Translations under genes and position numbers: made by a program
Part shown: positions 15,974-24,847 of the stretch, piece by piece
Layout of the letters: the number at the start of each line of letters is the position of its first letter
Numbering within the stretch: position 1 is the stretch's first letter
Assembly: GCF_022138605.1 (NCBI RefSeq)
Contig: NZ_JACBFS010000007.1
Coordinates: 192,001-256,000, forward strand
Reading direction: 5' to 3'
Length of the DNA: 64,000 nucleotides
From: Xanthobacter sp. NM-25
Lineage (GTDB): Bacteria; Pseudomonadota; Alphaproteobacteria; Rhizobiales; Xanthobacteraceae
The notes under the pieces: generated by a model
Seen by the model: only the letters and a program-made list of their open reading frames with translations
Database searches by the model: none
What the model was told of the DNA's origin: nothing

Positions 15974-16657
15974 TCAACGCCGCGCACCTGCGACGAGGCG
16001 CAGCAGGCGAGCGATATCGGCCTTCAGCTCCGGCAACAGTTCCTCTTCAAAAAACGGATTGCGCTTCAGCCAGCCGGTGTTGCGCCAGGAAGGATGGGGC
16101 AGCGGATAGAGCACCGTGGGCCGCGGCAGCCGGGCGCCCGCGTCCCGCACCGCCCGCCAGTTCGCCACCGTCTCGGTGAGGCCGCGGCCCACGAGGTGGC
16201 CAAGACCGAGGCGACGCAGATGATAGGCCTGTGCCGGCCGCCCCACCGCCAGCACCAGAGCGAACGGCGGCAAGGCGGCAAACACCGCATCATGCCAGGT
16301 GGCCACGCACTCGCGCCGGGGCGGCAGGTCCGCGCCCTTGGCGTCCTGGCCGGGAAAGCAGAAGCCCATGGGGGCGATGGCGATGCGCGCGGCATCATAA
16401 AATGCGTCGGCGCTCACCCCCATCCAGGCCCTCAGGCGATCCCCCGAGGCATCGGTGAAGGGCCGGCCGCTGGCGTGCACCTTGGTGCCCGGCGCCTGGC
16501 TCGCCACCAGGATGCGGGCGGTGGCCGACACCTGCAGCACCGGACGCGGCGCATGGGGCAGCGGCGCGCCGCGCGGCGCTTCCACGCACACCCGGCAGGC
16601 GCGGATGCGGGCCACCAACGCGTCGAGAGCGGCTTCAGATGTCGAGGACGAGGCCAT
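15974..16657 (-). CDS. Uracil-DNA glycosylase family protein
   Basis: Protein of the UDG superfamily (families 4/5 group), 227 residues, likely removing uracil or related damaged bases from DNA. The first catalytic block appears as ASQAPGTKVHASGRPFTD and the second as LPHPSWRNTGWLKRNPFFEEE. An ACRVC pair near the N-terminus resembles the start of the cluster-binding cysteines of family 4, but the remaining spacing differs, so cluster binding is uncertain. The start at 16657 overlaps the metallo-hydrolase gene by 23 bases. Confidence 0.85.
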   Translation of the reverse strand: MASSSTSEAALDALVARIRACRVCVEAPRGAPLPHAPRPVLQVSATARILVASQAPGTKVHASGRPFTDASGDRLRAWMGVSADAFYDAARIAIAPMGFCFPGQDAKGADLPPRRECVATWHDAVFAALPPFALVLAVGRPAQAYHLRRLGLGHLVGRGLTETVANWRAVRDAGARLPRPTVLYPLPHPSWRNTGWLKRNPFFEEELLPELKADIARLLRLVAGARR

Positions 16658-17378
16658 CCTCCGCCACCGTGAAATGGGCGCCATCCACGGCGCCGCGCTG
16701 TTCCCACATGGCATCGCCCATATGGGTCAACAGGATGCGGCGGGCACCGAGCGCGGCCCGCTGGGCGGCGATGGTGGTGTAGGCCATGTGCCCCACCGGC
16801 GCGCCGTCGAACATATAGCTCTCGCAGATGAAGAGATCGGCGCCGTGTGCGATGGGCAGCAGCGCCTCGGTCCATTCGGTATCGCCGGAAAAGGCCAGGG
16901 TCCGCCCATAGAGGCCGAGCCGCAGGGCGGTGGCGGGGGGCCCGGCGAAATGGCGTACCTCGGCGGTGGTGAGGGTGAGCGGGCCGAGGGCGAGGGTGCC
17001 GCCCGGCGCCACCTCCTCCACCCGCCAGTCGAACCGCCAGGTGTTGCGGCCCATGCCGGCGAACATGGCCTCCATGAGCAGGTCCAGGCGGGCACGGGTG
17101 CCGGTGGGACCGACGATGGTGAGCGGCCGGCTGCGCCGGTGCACGAACTGGCCATCCAGCAGCAGCATGGGCAGGCCGCCGAAATGGTCGCCGTGCAGAT
17201 GGCTCAGCACCACCATGTCGATGCGCGCCGGGTCGAGCCCCAGCCGGTTGAGGGCGACCGGGGCGCTGGCGCCGAAATCCAGCGTCAGCACCAGGTCTGC
17301 GCTCTCCACATGGTAGCAGGAATTGCCCCGCCCGCCGGAGCCGAAGGCATCGCCGCAGCCCACCACCGTCAGCCGCAT
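16635..17378 (-). CDS. MBL-fold metallo-hydrolase
   Basis: Metallo-beta-lactamase-fold hydrolase of the RNase Z-like branch, 247 residues. The zinc motif is complete: His60, His62, Asp64 and His65 in SHLHGDHFGG, with later His and Asp ligands in VRHFAG and FSGDTEW and a C-terminal LLTHMGD. There is no signal peptide, so it should be cytoplasmic. The substrate is unknown. It lies between a GST gene (4-base gap) and the UDG-family gene (23-base overlap), all on the minus strand and probably one transcript. Confidence 0.85.
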   Translation of the reverse strand: MRLTVVGCGDAFGSGGRGNSCYHVESADLVLTLDFGASAPVALNRLGLDPARIDMVVLSHLHGDHFGGLPMLLLDGQFVHRRSRPLTIVGPTGTRARLDLLMEAMFAGMGRNTWRFDWRVEEVAPGGTLALGPLTLTTAEVRHFAGPPATALRLGLYGRTLAFSGDTEWTEALLPIAHGADLFICESYMFDGAPVGHMAYTTIAAQRAALGARRILLTHMGDAMWEQRGAVDGAHFTVAEDGLVLDI

Positions 17379-17382
17379 GGCA

Positions 17383-17994
17383 TCAGGCCTTCATGCTCGG
17401 GCGCTCCGACACCACATGGCGCCAGCGCCACACATGGGTGAGGTGCTCAGGCACCTCGGTGCGGATCGCCCGCATGAAATCCACGGAGACGATGGCGGTG
17501 ATGTCGGCCACGGTGAAACGGGCACCGGCCACATAGGCCCGGTCCGCCAGTTCGCCATTCAGGAATTCGAGGAAGGCGAGCACCTTGGGCTTGTTGGCCT
17601 CGCCCCACTGGGGCACCTGGGGCACCTCCATGGCGGCCATGGCCGGGTTGAGATGGCGCAGCACCGCCGCCACCGGCAGGAACAGCTCCAGCTCCACCCG
17701 CCGCTGCCACATCTCCACCTGCGCCTGCTCCAGCGGGGTCGCGCCGAACAGGTTGGGCTCCGGCTGCACCGCCTCGAAATAGCGGCAGATGGCCATGGTC
17801 TCGCTGATCACGGTGCCGTCGTCCAGCACCAGGGCCGGCACCGCCTGGCGCGGATTGATACGGGTGAATTCGGCGCTCTTATGCTCCAGCTTGCCCAGGT
17901 CCACGGACACCAGCGGCACCGAAATGCCCTTTTCCGCCAGGAAGATGCGGACACGGCGCGGGTTCGGGGCGCGGGCCTGATCATAGAGCTTCAT
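17383..17994 (-). CDS. Glutathione S-transferase family protein
   Basis: Cytosolic GST of 203 residues. The N-terminal thioredoxin-like domain shows MKLYDQARAPNPRRVRIFL, AVPALVLDDGTVISET (the cis-proline and glutathione gamma-glutamyl contact Glu/Ser-Glu) and AICRYFEA. The all-helical C-terminal domain follows with FTVADITAI (N-capping box). The ATG at 17994 was chosen because the family begins there; upstream reading is arginine-rich shadow. The substrate is not predictable. Confidence 0.88.
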   Translation of the reverse strand: MKLYDQARAPNPRRVRIFLAEKGISVPLVSVDLGKLEHKSAEFTRINPRQAVPALVLDDGTVISETMAICRYFEAVQPEPNLFGATPLEQAQVEMWQRRVELELFLPVAAVLRHLNPAMAAMEVPQVPQWGEANKPKVLAFLEFLNGELADRAYVAGARFTVADITAIVSVDFMRAIRTEVPEHLTHVWRWRHVVSERPSMKA

Positions 17995-18062
17995 GGTGTG
18001 GCGTCTCCTCCATCTTTCACCAGCACAGACCACGGGGCGCCGGCGGGCGCAAGCGCGGCGGT

Positions 18063-18554
18063 TCAGCCGCCGCGGGGATGGGCGGCCCGGTAGTCCTGCG
18101 GCCGCTCGAAGCTTCCGCTCCACAGGCCCCGCCGGGCCGCGCGGGCCTCCTCCTCGGCGGCGACGTAGCCGTGCCGGCCATAGGCGACGGCAAGGCCCTT
18201 CCGCACCATCTCCTCGCCGATATCGGTACCGGACACGGTGCAGCGGGCGAGGCGCCGGTCATAGCGATCCCGCGATCCGGAGGTGCAGAACACCGGCCCG
18301 CGCAGCACCAGCTCCGCCAGGCCGAAGCGGGCGACCTCGCCGCAGGGCCAGCTGGTGCCGTCGCGCTGGCAGGTCTGGCGCAGTTCCGGCGCATCGATGC
18401 CTTCGAGGCGAATGCGCTGATGGTTGAGGGTGAAGCTGTCGCCATCGCTCACCGTGGCGGTGCCGCTCAGCACCTCCTTGCGCGTCAGCCACTCCGCGAC
18501 AAGGCCCACGGCGAGCACGATGGCGAAGGCGACGATCACATCCAATATGCGCAT
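18063..18554 (-). CDS. Staphylococcal nuclease-like (thermonuclease family) protein
   Basis: SNase-fold protein of 163 residues with an N-terminal membrane segment (residues 3-22, VIVAFAIVLAVGLVAEW). It is either anchored in the membrane or exported. The domain has VSDGDSFTLN, IRLEGIDAPELRQ with the catalytic Arg/Asp/Glu group and YDRRLARC. Two extra cysteine pairs (TCQ and WPCGE; FCTSG and ARC) suggest disulfides and a periplasmic location. It diverges from the histidine kinase gene, with which it may share the CtrA-type box. Confidence 0.8.
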   Translation of the reverse strand: MRILDVIVAFAIVLAVGLVAEWLTRKEVLSGTATVSDGDSFTLNHQRIRLEGIDAPELRQTCQRDGTSWPCGEVARFGLAELVLRGPVFCTSGSRDRYDRRLARCTVSGTDIGEEMVRKGLAVAYGRHGYVAAEEEARAARRGLWSGSFERPQDYRAAHPRGG

Positions 18555-18641
18555 GGCGGCGGTTGCGACCTTCCCAATACGGACCCGAAGCGGGCCCGAT
18601 CGCAGAGCAACGGTTGACGACCCAGCCTGAACACAGGAGCG

Positions 18642-18656
18642 TTAACCCTTCGTTAA
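18642..18656. promoter_or_regulatory. CtrA-type box (TTAA-N7-TTAA)
   Basis: TTAA CCCTTCG TTAA matches the full CtrA consensus exactly. It stands 77 bases before the histidine kinase gene and 88 bases before the divergent nuclease gene. A GAGTC (GANTC) methylation site is at 18672-18676. CtrA control is inferred. Confidence 0.55.
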
Positions 18657-18732
18657 CTGCCTTTCGGCGAGGAGTCGAAGGGTCAATCCCGGCACCCGGC
18701 GGTCTTCGGGCCGGCCAGCGCGAAGGGCTCGC

Positions 18733-19752
18733 ATGCACGGTTCCGCTCACCCCCGGGTGAAGGACACGCCCCGCCCCGCCTCATCGCCGGGGCCGGAGCG
18801 CGCTCCCCTCGCAGTCCCCTCGCCGGTCCCGGCCGCCCTGCTGGTGGCCGCCACCGGCGTGCTGGGCCTTGCCGGAGCGGCCTTTGCCCTCAGTGGGGCC
18901 TGGGCGGCGGCGGCCGGCGCGGTGGTGGGTCTCGGCGCCGGCGCCCTGCTGATCACGCAGGCGCGGCGGCTCGATCGCGACCGCGCTGCTCTCGAAGCCC
19001 GCGCCAGCGCCGCCGAGGCGGCCCGCGCCCAGGCGGAGGCGGACAATCTCGCCAAATCCCGCTTTCTCGCCGAGATGAGCCACGAGCTGCGCACCCCGCT
19101 CAACACGGTGATGGGGTTTTCGGAGATGATGGCCGACGAGGTGCTCGGCCCCCATCGCATTCCCGCTTATGCCGGATACGCCCGCGACATCCTCGCCTCC
19201 GGCCGCCATCTCCTGGCGCTGGCCGACGATCTTCTGGACCTCGCCCGCATCGAGAGCGGCCACCGGGTGCTGCTGGAAACACCGGTGCATCTGGAGCGGC
19301 TGGGCCAGGAGTGCCTGGCCATGATGGCTCCCGACGCCCGCGCCCACCAGCTCGCCCTCGGCCAGGACAGCCACGGCCCGGCGCATCTGTGGGGCGATGA
19401 ACGGGCGGTACGGCAGATGGCGCTGAACCTTCTGGCCAATGCGGTGAAATTCACCCCCGCCGGCGGCGAGGTGCGGCTCGTCACCGGCCGCGACGAGACC
19501 GGCGCGCCGTTCCTGGCGGTGGAAGATACGGGGCCCGGCGTTGCCGAGAGCGAGCTGCCCCTCGACGATGCCCGCCACCGGGAAAGCCGGCTCGATGTGA
19601 ACAGCGGCCGTGGCGCCGGGCTGGGCCTCGCCATCGTGCGCGGGCTCGCCCAGCTGCATGGCGGCACGTTCCAGCTCACCCGCCGCGCCACCGGCGGCAC
19701 CCGCGCCCTGGTGTGCTTCCCGGCGAGCCGGGCGCTGCGGGTGGCCGCCTGA
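18733..19752 (+). CDS. Membrane-anchored sensor histidine kinase (PleC/DivJ-like core)
   Basis: Histidine kinase of 339 residues without a partner regulator next to it. Two closely spaced membrane segments (about 33-52 and 55-75) are followed by a short Ala/Arg-rich coiled coil. A HisKA domain has phospho-acceptor His117 in FLAEMSHELRTPLNTVMGFSE, and a HATPase domain has boxes NLLANAVKF, VEDTGPG and GAGLGLAIV. The H-box resembles the PleC/DivJ/PdhS group. No periplasmic sensor domain is visible. A CtrA-type box and a GANTC site upstream suggest cell-cycle control. Confidence 0.85.
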   Translation: MHGSAHPRVKDTPRPASSPGPERAPLAVPSPVPAALLVAATGVLGLAGAAFALSGAWAAAAGAVVGLGAGALLITQARRLDRDRAALEARASAAEAARAQAEADNLAKSRFLAEMSHELRTPLNTVMGFSEMMADEVLGPHRIPAYAGYARDILASGRHLLALADDLLDLARIESGHRVLLETPVHLERLGQECLAMMAPDARAHQLALGQDSHGPAHLWGDERAVRQMALNLLANAVKFTPAGGEVRLVTGRDETGAPFLAVEDTGPGVAESELPLDDARHRESRLDVNSGRGAGLGLAIVRGLAQLHGGTFQLTRRATGGTRALVCFPASRALRVAA

Positions 19753-19766
19753 CGGCGGCTTGTGGT

Positions 19767-20792
19767 TCAGCTTTCCTCGGAAACGCCGGCCTCGGCGAAG
19801 GTGGCCATGCCGCGATGGCAGGCCACCGCCGCCTTCACCACGCCGATGGCCATGGCGGCGCCGGACCCCTCGCCGAGGCGCATGCCGAGATCGAGGATGG
19901 GGTTCAGTCCCAGCCGCTCCAGCACCGCACCATGCGCCTTTTCCGCCGAGACGTGGCCGGCGAGGCAATGGTCGATGGCGGACGGGTCGATGGCATGGAG
20001 CACGGCAGCGGCGGCGGTCACCACATAGCCGTCCAGCACCACCGGCACCTTCTCGTGGCGGGCGGAGATGATCGCCCCCGCCATGGCGGCGATCTCGCGG
20101 CCGCCCAGGCGCCGCAGCACTTCCAGCGGATCTTTGAGGTGCGGCCCGTGCAGGGCCACCGCCTCGCGCACCACCGCGAGCTTGCGCTCCAGCACCGCGC
20201 CGGTGGAGCCGGTGCCGGCGCCCACCCAATCCTCGGCGGTGCCGCCATAGAGGCCGTGGCAGATGGCGGCGGCGATGGTGGTGTTGCCGATGCCCATCTC
20301 GCCCAGGCACAGGAGGTCGGAGCCGCCGGCGATGGCCTCCATGCCGAACGCCATGGTGGCGGCGCACGCCTTCTCGTCGAGGGCCGCCTCGCGGCTGATG
20401 TCGGGGGTGGGATAGTCGAGGGCGAGGTCGAACACCCGGAGGCCGGCGTCGAAGGTGGCGCAGATCTGGTTCACCGCGGCCTTGCCGGCGGTGAAGGTGT
20501 CCATCATCTGCCGGGTCACCGCGCCGGGATAGGGCGAGACGCCGCGGTCCGCCACCCCGTGGGTGGCCGCGAACACCGCCACCATGGGCCGGTTGACCGT
20601 GGGCATGGAATTGCCCTGCCAGGCGGCGAGGTGAACGGCGATCTCCTCCAGCCGGCCGAGCGCGCCCGGCGGCTTCACCAGCTGGCCCTGGCGGCGCAGG
20701 GCCGCATTGCGCGCATCCTCATTGGCCGCCGGCATGGCGGCGATGAGGGCGCGGATGTCGTCGAAGGGAAGGCCACTTTCGGGAGCAAACAT
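19767..20792 (-). CDS. cobT: Nicotinate-nucleotide-dimethylbenzimidazole phosphoribosyltransferase CobT
   Basis: Enzyme of lower-ligand activation in cobalamin synthesis: it makes alpha-ribazole phosphate from dimethylbenzimidazole and nicotinate mononucleotide. The 341-residue protein has the family patterns KPPGALGRLEEIA, FAATHGVADRGVSPYP, GEMGIGNTTIAAA, VGAGTGSTGA and the C-terminal GMRLGEGSGAAMAI with the catalytic-base glutamate. The ATG at 20792 is chosen. No other cobalamin gene is in the window. It converges on the histidine kinase gene with a 14-base gap. Confidence 0.94.
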   Translation of the reverse strand: MFAPESGLPFDDIRALIAAMPAANEDARNAALRRQGQLVKPPGALGRLEEIAVHLAAWQGNSMPTVNRPMVAVFAATHGVADRGVSPYPGAVTRQMMDTFTAGKAAVNQICATFDAGLRVFDLALDYPTPDISREAALDEKACAATMAFGMEAIAGGSDLLCLGEMGIGNTTIAAAICHGLYGGTAEDWVGAGTGSTGAVLERKLAVVREAVALHGPHLKDPLEVLRRLGGREIAAMAGAIISARHEKVPVVLDGYVVTAAAAVLHAIDPSAIDHCLAGHVSAEKAHGAVLERLGLNPILDLGMRLGEGSGAAMAIGVVKAAVACHRGMATFAEAGVSEES

Positions 20793-20929
20793 GGGACAGC
20801 TCGGGGGCAATGCGGGGCAACAGTTGGTCCGCTGCATAATCCGCCCGGCCCCACATCGCAAATGCGCCGGGGCGGGGAGCAGGCCCCGTCCCGGCGCACA
20901 GCCAGCGCACAGGCGTTCGAGCGGGTGGC

Positions 20930-21565
20930 TCAGGCCTCGCGGATGTCGTTGGCGGCGCGGGCCAAGATCTCGACGATCCGGGTTTCGGCGGCACGGCTCG
21001 CGTCCAGCTTCTCCTGGCTCACCTCGCGCAGGTTCTCCAGCGCCGCCTCCACCAGGCGCGGCAGCGCGGCGGCCTCGCCGGTGCCGCTGTCACCCCAGCC
21101 CATCCACTTGCGCACCCGGCTCATCTTGAGGCCGATCTCGGACAGGCGACCGAGGATGGCGTCGGCCAGATCCCGGTTCTGACCGAGATAGGCGGTGCCC
21201 TCGTCGGTGATGGCATAGAGCTTCTTGGCGCCCTCGGTGGTGGCGGTCACATAGCCCGCCTCCTCGAGAAAGGTGAGGGTGGGATAGATGACGCCCGGAC
21301 TCGGCGAATACCAGCCGCCGGTCTTCTCCTCGATCACCTTGATCAGCTCATAGCCGTGGCGCGGCTGCTCGGCGATCAGCGCCAGGGCGAGCAGCTTGAG
21401 GTCGCCCTGGGCCAGCATGCGGCCGAGGCGGAACATGTCGCCGCCGCCACCGCCGCGGAACCGGCCGCCCCGGGGGCCCCGCGGGCCGCCCCGCTCACCT
21501 TCGCCGGCGAAATACCCAAGGCCCTCGCCCTCGCGGGGGCCACGATGCGGTCTGCATCCAAACAT
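20930..21565 (-). CDS. PadR-family transcriptional regulator
   Basis: PadR winged-helix regulator of 211 residues. A Gly/Arg-rich N-terminal tail (residues 1-45, GPRGPRGGRFRGGGGG) precedes the DNA-binding domain: LKLLALALIAEQPRHGYELIK, then GWYSPSPGVIYPTLTFLEEAGYV. A helical dimerisation tail follows. AAGGAG supports the start at 21565. Three ATATC-N4-GATAT palindromes directly upstream are the likely operator, so the gene is probably autorepressed. No target other than itself is evident in the window. Confidence 0.9.
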   Translation of the reverse strand: MFGCRPHRGPREGEGLGYFAGEGERGGPRGPRGGRFRGGGGGDMFRLGRMLAQGDLKLLALALIAEQPRHGYELIKVIEEKTGGWYSPSPGVIYPTLTFLEEAGYVTATTEGAKKLYAITDEGTAYLGQNRDLADAILGRLSEIGLKMSRVRKWMGWGDSGTGEAAALPRLVEAALENLREVSQEKLDASRAAETRIVEILARAANDIREA

Positions 21566-21582
21566 GGAACATCTCCTTAGAT

Positions 21583-21655
21583 ATATCTTTCGATATGATG
21601 TGGCCGATACATATCGTTCGATATATCGAGAGTCAACAGCTATATCTAAAGATAG
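21583..21655. promoter_or_regulatory. Triple palindromic operator upstream of padR
   Basis: Three ATATC-N4-GATA(T) inverted repeats: 21583-21596 (TTTC spacer), 21611-21624 (GTTC spacer) and 21642-21655 (TAAA spacer, last base mismatched). Centres are 28 and 31 bases apart, near three helical turns. The stretch is far more AT-rich than its flanks and contains the padR promoter. ATAT/ATAC-type palindromes are typical PadR sites. Confidence 0.65.
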
Positions 21656-22029
21656 TTCCGCACCTCCCCTGCGCCAGCGGCGGAACGCCGGCTGGAACGG
21701 CCCAGGGACATGCTGCGATGGGAGATCACGGGCGCGCCGAGAAAACGCACGAAGCAGGCGCACGAAGAGGGCGCGCAAAGAATGAGCGCGAAGCGACCCT
21801 CAACGGGCGCTTCAGGCGCTCGCCGCGGCCTGACGACCCACGGTGGCGCGAGGGCCTGCGGTGGCGCGAGGGATGGCATCCCGGCGCAACGGCGCCGGAA
21901 GACGCGCAACCGGTTCCACTCCCAACCCGACGGGGCCAGGGTGCAGCGCGGCCACGGTGCCGAGGGCCCAAGGCCAGGGACCCAAGACCCGGTGAACGAA
22001 GCCCCAGTGACCCGAGCGCCGCCGGGCGC
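21656..22029. other. Intergenic region, no gene supported
   Basis: No frame has a family match or believable start. Noted within: a 14-base direct repeat CGGTGGCGCGAGGG at 21841-21854 and 21859-21872, and a purine-rich stretch near 21960-22020 with repeated ACCC/GACCC. It may hold the 3' untranslated end of the transpeptidase transcript. Confidence 0.5.
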
Positions 22030-23199
22030 TCACTCCGCGGAGGCGTTGGAGGATTTGGGCAATAGCCAGGACAAAAGCGACGGCGCCGGCTTCAGATGGC
22101 CCGGCAGGCGGTCCACCACCACGATCTTGGTGACCTCGCCGCGCTTGTAGGCGGCCATGAACTTGTCATGGTCCTTCACCGAGACGCAGCCGTTGGAGTC
22201 GCCGCGCGGCCCCATCATGAAGGGATGCACCAGGAAGCCGTCGCGGCCATACATCTTGCCACCGCCCACCGGGGTCATGCGCAGGGTGGCCACGCCGTGG
22301 AACAGGGCTTCCCGCGGCCGCAGGTTATAGATGTTGGGGGGCGTGGGGCCACGCATCTTCAGCGTCACCTTGCGGATGTCGTCCATGGAGTCGCCATAGC
22401 CTGAATGGGCCTCGTAGCGATCCCCATTGGGCATGTACACCATCTGCCCCTCGATATCGTAGAGGGCGTAGCCGCTGCCCGGCTTGGGAAGACCCACCGG
22501 CTCGCTCACCGATTTGGGCGCCGTCACCCCCAGCGCCAGACCGTCGGCCCCCTGGCCGGAGGGCTTCGGCGTGCTGGCGCGGGCCTCATCGGGCACCCGA
22601 TCCGGCGCGCGGACCGCCGGCGTCTCGCTGGCGGGAAGATCCATGGGTGTCAGGGACGCCACCTGCCCGGCCGTCTGCCGACGTTGACGGGACAGAGGAT
22701 TGCTGGGCGGCAGCGGCACCGCCGCCAGCTGCTGCATGGGTTCCGGCAGCCGACCGGCCATCAGCGGATTGCGCGACGGCGCCGGCGCGCTCTCGACGAT
22801 GATCTGCGCCACCCGGGCGTCACGATCGAGATCACTGCCGCCCGCCAGCCGGGCACCGGAGAAGGTGCCGGCGGGCGCGGCGAGGCGCGGGCCCAGCAGC
22901 CAATAGGAATCGATTTCGATGGCGCCGGCCGCCGGCAGGCCATCGGCCCGGCTCACCGCATCGGCGGCACTGGCCAGACGATAGCTGCGACGCTCGGCGG
23001 CCACCGAGCGACGCAGGTCGAGATCGGTCACCTGCGGCGCCGTGGAGACCCAGGCCGCACCGGACGTGGCGGCGAAGGTGGCGGCGCCGGCAATGCCGAC
23101 ACCGAGCACGCTCAGCATCACCACATGCGACGTCCGCCAGCGGCGCTGAGGCCCGGCGTCGTCGAAATCCGGTTCCGTTCCCAAAGTGGTTCCCGCCAT
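22030..23199 (-). CDS. Membrane-anchored L,D-transpeptidase-like protein (Tlde1/DUF2778 type)
   Basis: A 389-residue protein with one N-terminal membrane segment (about residues 26-46), a long low-complexity periplasmic linker rich in Pro, Ala and Arg, and a C-terminal catalytic domain. The catalytic pattern HPFMMGPRGDSNGCVSVKD gives the His and the nucleophile Cys (near residue 338) of YkuD-like L,D-transpeptidases. The shape of the domain fits DUF2778/Tlde1, which cuts or exchanges D-amino acids in peptidoglycan stems. GTG at 23211 is an alternative start. It probably remodels the cell wall. Confidence 0.8.
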   Translation of the reverse strand: MAGTTLGTEPDFDDAGPQRRWRTSHVVMLSVLGVGIAGAATFAATSGAAWVSTAPQVTDLDLRRSVAAERRSYRLASAADAVSRADGLPAAGAIEIDSYWLLGPRLAAPAGTFSGARLAGGSDLDRDARVAQIIVESAPAPSRNPLMAGRLPEPMQQLAAVPLPPSNPLSRQRRQTAGQVASLTPMDLPASETPAVRAPDRVPDEARASTPKPSGQGADGLALGVTAPKSVSEPVGLPKPGSGYALYDIEGQMVYMPNGDRYEAHSGYGDSMDDIRKVTLKMRGPTPPNIYNLRPREALFHGVATLRMTPVGGGKMYGRDGFLVHPFMMGPRGDSNGCVSVKDHDKFMAAYKRGEVTKIVVVDRLPGHLKPAPSLLSWLLPKSSNASAE

Positions 23200-23933
23200 G
23201 ACCCTCGTCACTCGAAGAGAAGGCCGCCCCGCCGTGGCGCGCGCCGGTCACTCGCCCGACGCGACACCTCGGCCGCTTTGCCGTTTCCGTTGCCGTCCAC
23301 CGTGACCGTACCCGACACCGTCCTGGACCCGATCGGTCCATCCGGCGCGATCTTCGGATACGCGAGGTGCGACATCCCACCGACGTCCGCTGCGACACAG
23401 AGAAGGCGTCCGCTCCTCGTGGGCGGTCGCACCTGGCGCACCTTCGTCGGCACCCTAGCCGAGTTCCGTAACCATTCTCTTTACGTGCACCCGACCAGAT
23501 TGGGAAGGCGAGAATAAGGAACCGCGCTTGCCCCAAGCTGCAGCCCGCCGCCCCCGGCGATGCCCCGGCGCCACGGACCCGCGCGGCGCTGATACACGCC
23601 GATGCCAGCTTCGGCACCGACGGACAGGGCACCTGTCCCCCACCCGGACACCTGCCCGCGGTGCGGTGCTTCAACATGACCTTTCGTCATGCCGTCCCCC
23701 TTCAACCCGCTCCAACACGCTTGCCGGCGCGCAGGGCGCAGCGGCGGCGCTGCTGCTGCAGATGTGGGGATCGGGCGCGGCCGGAACAAGCGGGCGACCC
23801 CGCCCGCTCCCCTGCCGGCGCGCCGCCATCGGCGGCCGGAAAGTGGCCCCGGCGCGACATTTCCGTGGCGCCGGCCTGGCCCACCTGCGCGCTGTTGCCG
23901 CACCCTGGGAGCGGCGGCCCAGCCCCGCGCCCG
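23200..23933. other. Long intergenic region, no gene supported
   Basis: About 730 bases between the divergent-to-tandem minus-strand genes. Open frames here have no recognisable domain and arginine-rich shadow composition. It should hold the transpeptidase promoter and the 3' end of the receiver-MarR gene. I see no convincing terminator, operator or small RNA. Confidence 0.45.
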
Positions 23934-24716
23934 TCAGTCCAGCTTGATGCCGATGCGATCGGCCTGCCGCTTGACGAAGGCCTCCATGCGCGCCCGCCCG
24001 GCATCGGTGAGGTGGACGATGACCCGCCGCCGGTCGCGCGGATCCGGCACGCGGTCGATCAGGCCGGCATCCTTCAGGTCGTCGATGCGGCGCAGGGCGG
24101 TGGTGGTGGGTGCGCCGGAGGCGATGCACAGGCTGGTGACGGAGATGGGCCGGCCACTGGCCTCGGCCACCGCCAGATCCAGCATCATGTCCCACGCCGG
24201 ATCCGAGAACAGGCCGCTCTGGAAGATGGCATCGCGATCCGCCCGGGCCGCCACCAGGGCCCGCAGATAATTGGGGCGCGGCACCGCCGCCTTGCCGGGC
24301 TCGCCGGCCGCCGCCTCGGCCTCCTCATCGGCCACCAGCGCCAGGGCGCGGCGGATGGCGTGGGCCACCTCCTCCGCCGACAGCGGCTTCTGCAGGAAAT
24401 CCACCGCATGCAGGCGCAGCGCGCCCACCGCCCGGTCGAGGGAGGCGTGGCCGGTGATGACGATGGCTGCCATGGGATGGCGCTGGCGCCGCACCGCAAG
24501 CTTCTGCAACAGCTCGATGCCGTCGATCCGCGGCATCTGCAGATCGGTGACGATCACCTTCAGCGCCGGATTCTGCTGCACCACGTCGAGCGCCTCCACG
24601 GCCGTCGAGGCGGTGAGGCAGGTCATTCCCAGACCTTCCAGGCCCTCGCAGAGCTCGGACAGCATGTCCACATCGTCATCCACCAGCAGAACACGGGGAA
24701 TGGCGGTCTCCTCCAT
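23934..24716 (-). CDS. Response regulator: receiver domain fused to MarR-type winged helix
   Basis: Two-domain regulator of 260 residues. The receiver domain (about 1-125) has the acidic pair in LVDDDVD, phospho-acceptor Asp58 in VIVTDLQMPRIDG, and Lys in FLQKPL. After an Ala/Glu linker comes a MarR-like winged helix: SVTSLCIASGAPTTTALRRIDDL, then IDRVPDPRDRRRVIVHLTDAGRA (the wing). A receiver with a MarR output is uncommon. No cognate kinase is adjacent. It diverges from the moxR operon, and a palindrome lies between them. Confidence 0.85.
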   Translation of the reverse strand: MEETAIPRVLLVDDDVDMLSELCEGLEGLGMTCLTASTAVEALDVVQQNPALKVIVTDLQMPRIDGIELLQKLAVRRQRHPMAAIVITGHASLDRAVGALRLHAVDFLQKPLSAEEVAHAIRRALALVADEEAEAAAGEPGKAAVPRPNYLRALVAARADRDAIFQSGLFSDPAWDMMLDLAVAEASGRPISVTSLCIASGAPTTTALRRIDDLKDAGLIDRVPDPRDRRRVIVHLTDAGRARMEAFVKRQADRIGIKLD

Positions 24717-24847
24717 GGGCCTCTCCTGCGGCGGCCTTCACCGGACGCCTGCGACATTCTGTCCAGCATGATGCCAGTGATCGCCGGTTTTGGAAGCCGC
24801 GACCGGCCGGGGGCACGCTGTTTCTCGGCAATGCGTTGGGCACGCCA

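Noticed and set aside
23208..23947. Several open frames in the gap between the transpeptidase and receiver-MarR genes
   Set aside because: They have no domain, no ribosome-binding site and shadow-like composition on both strands.
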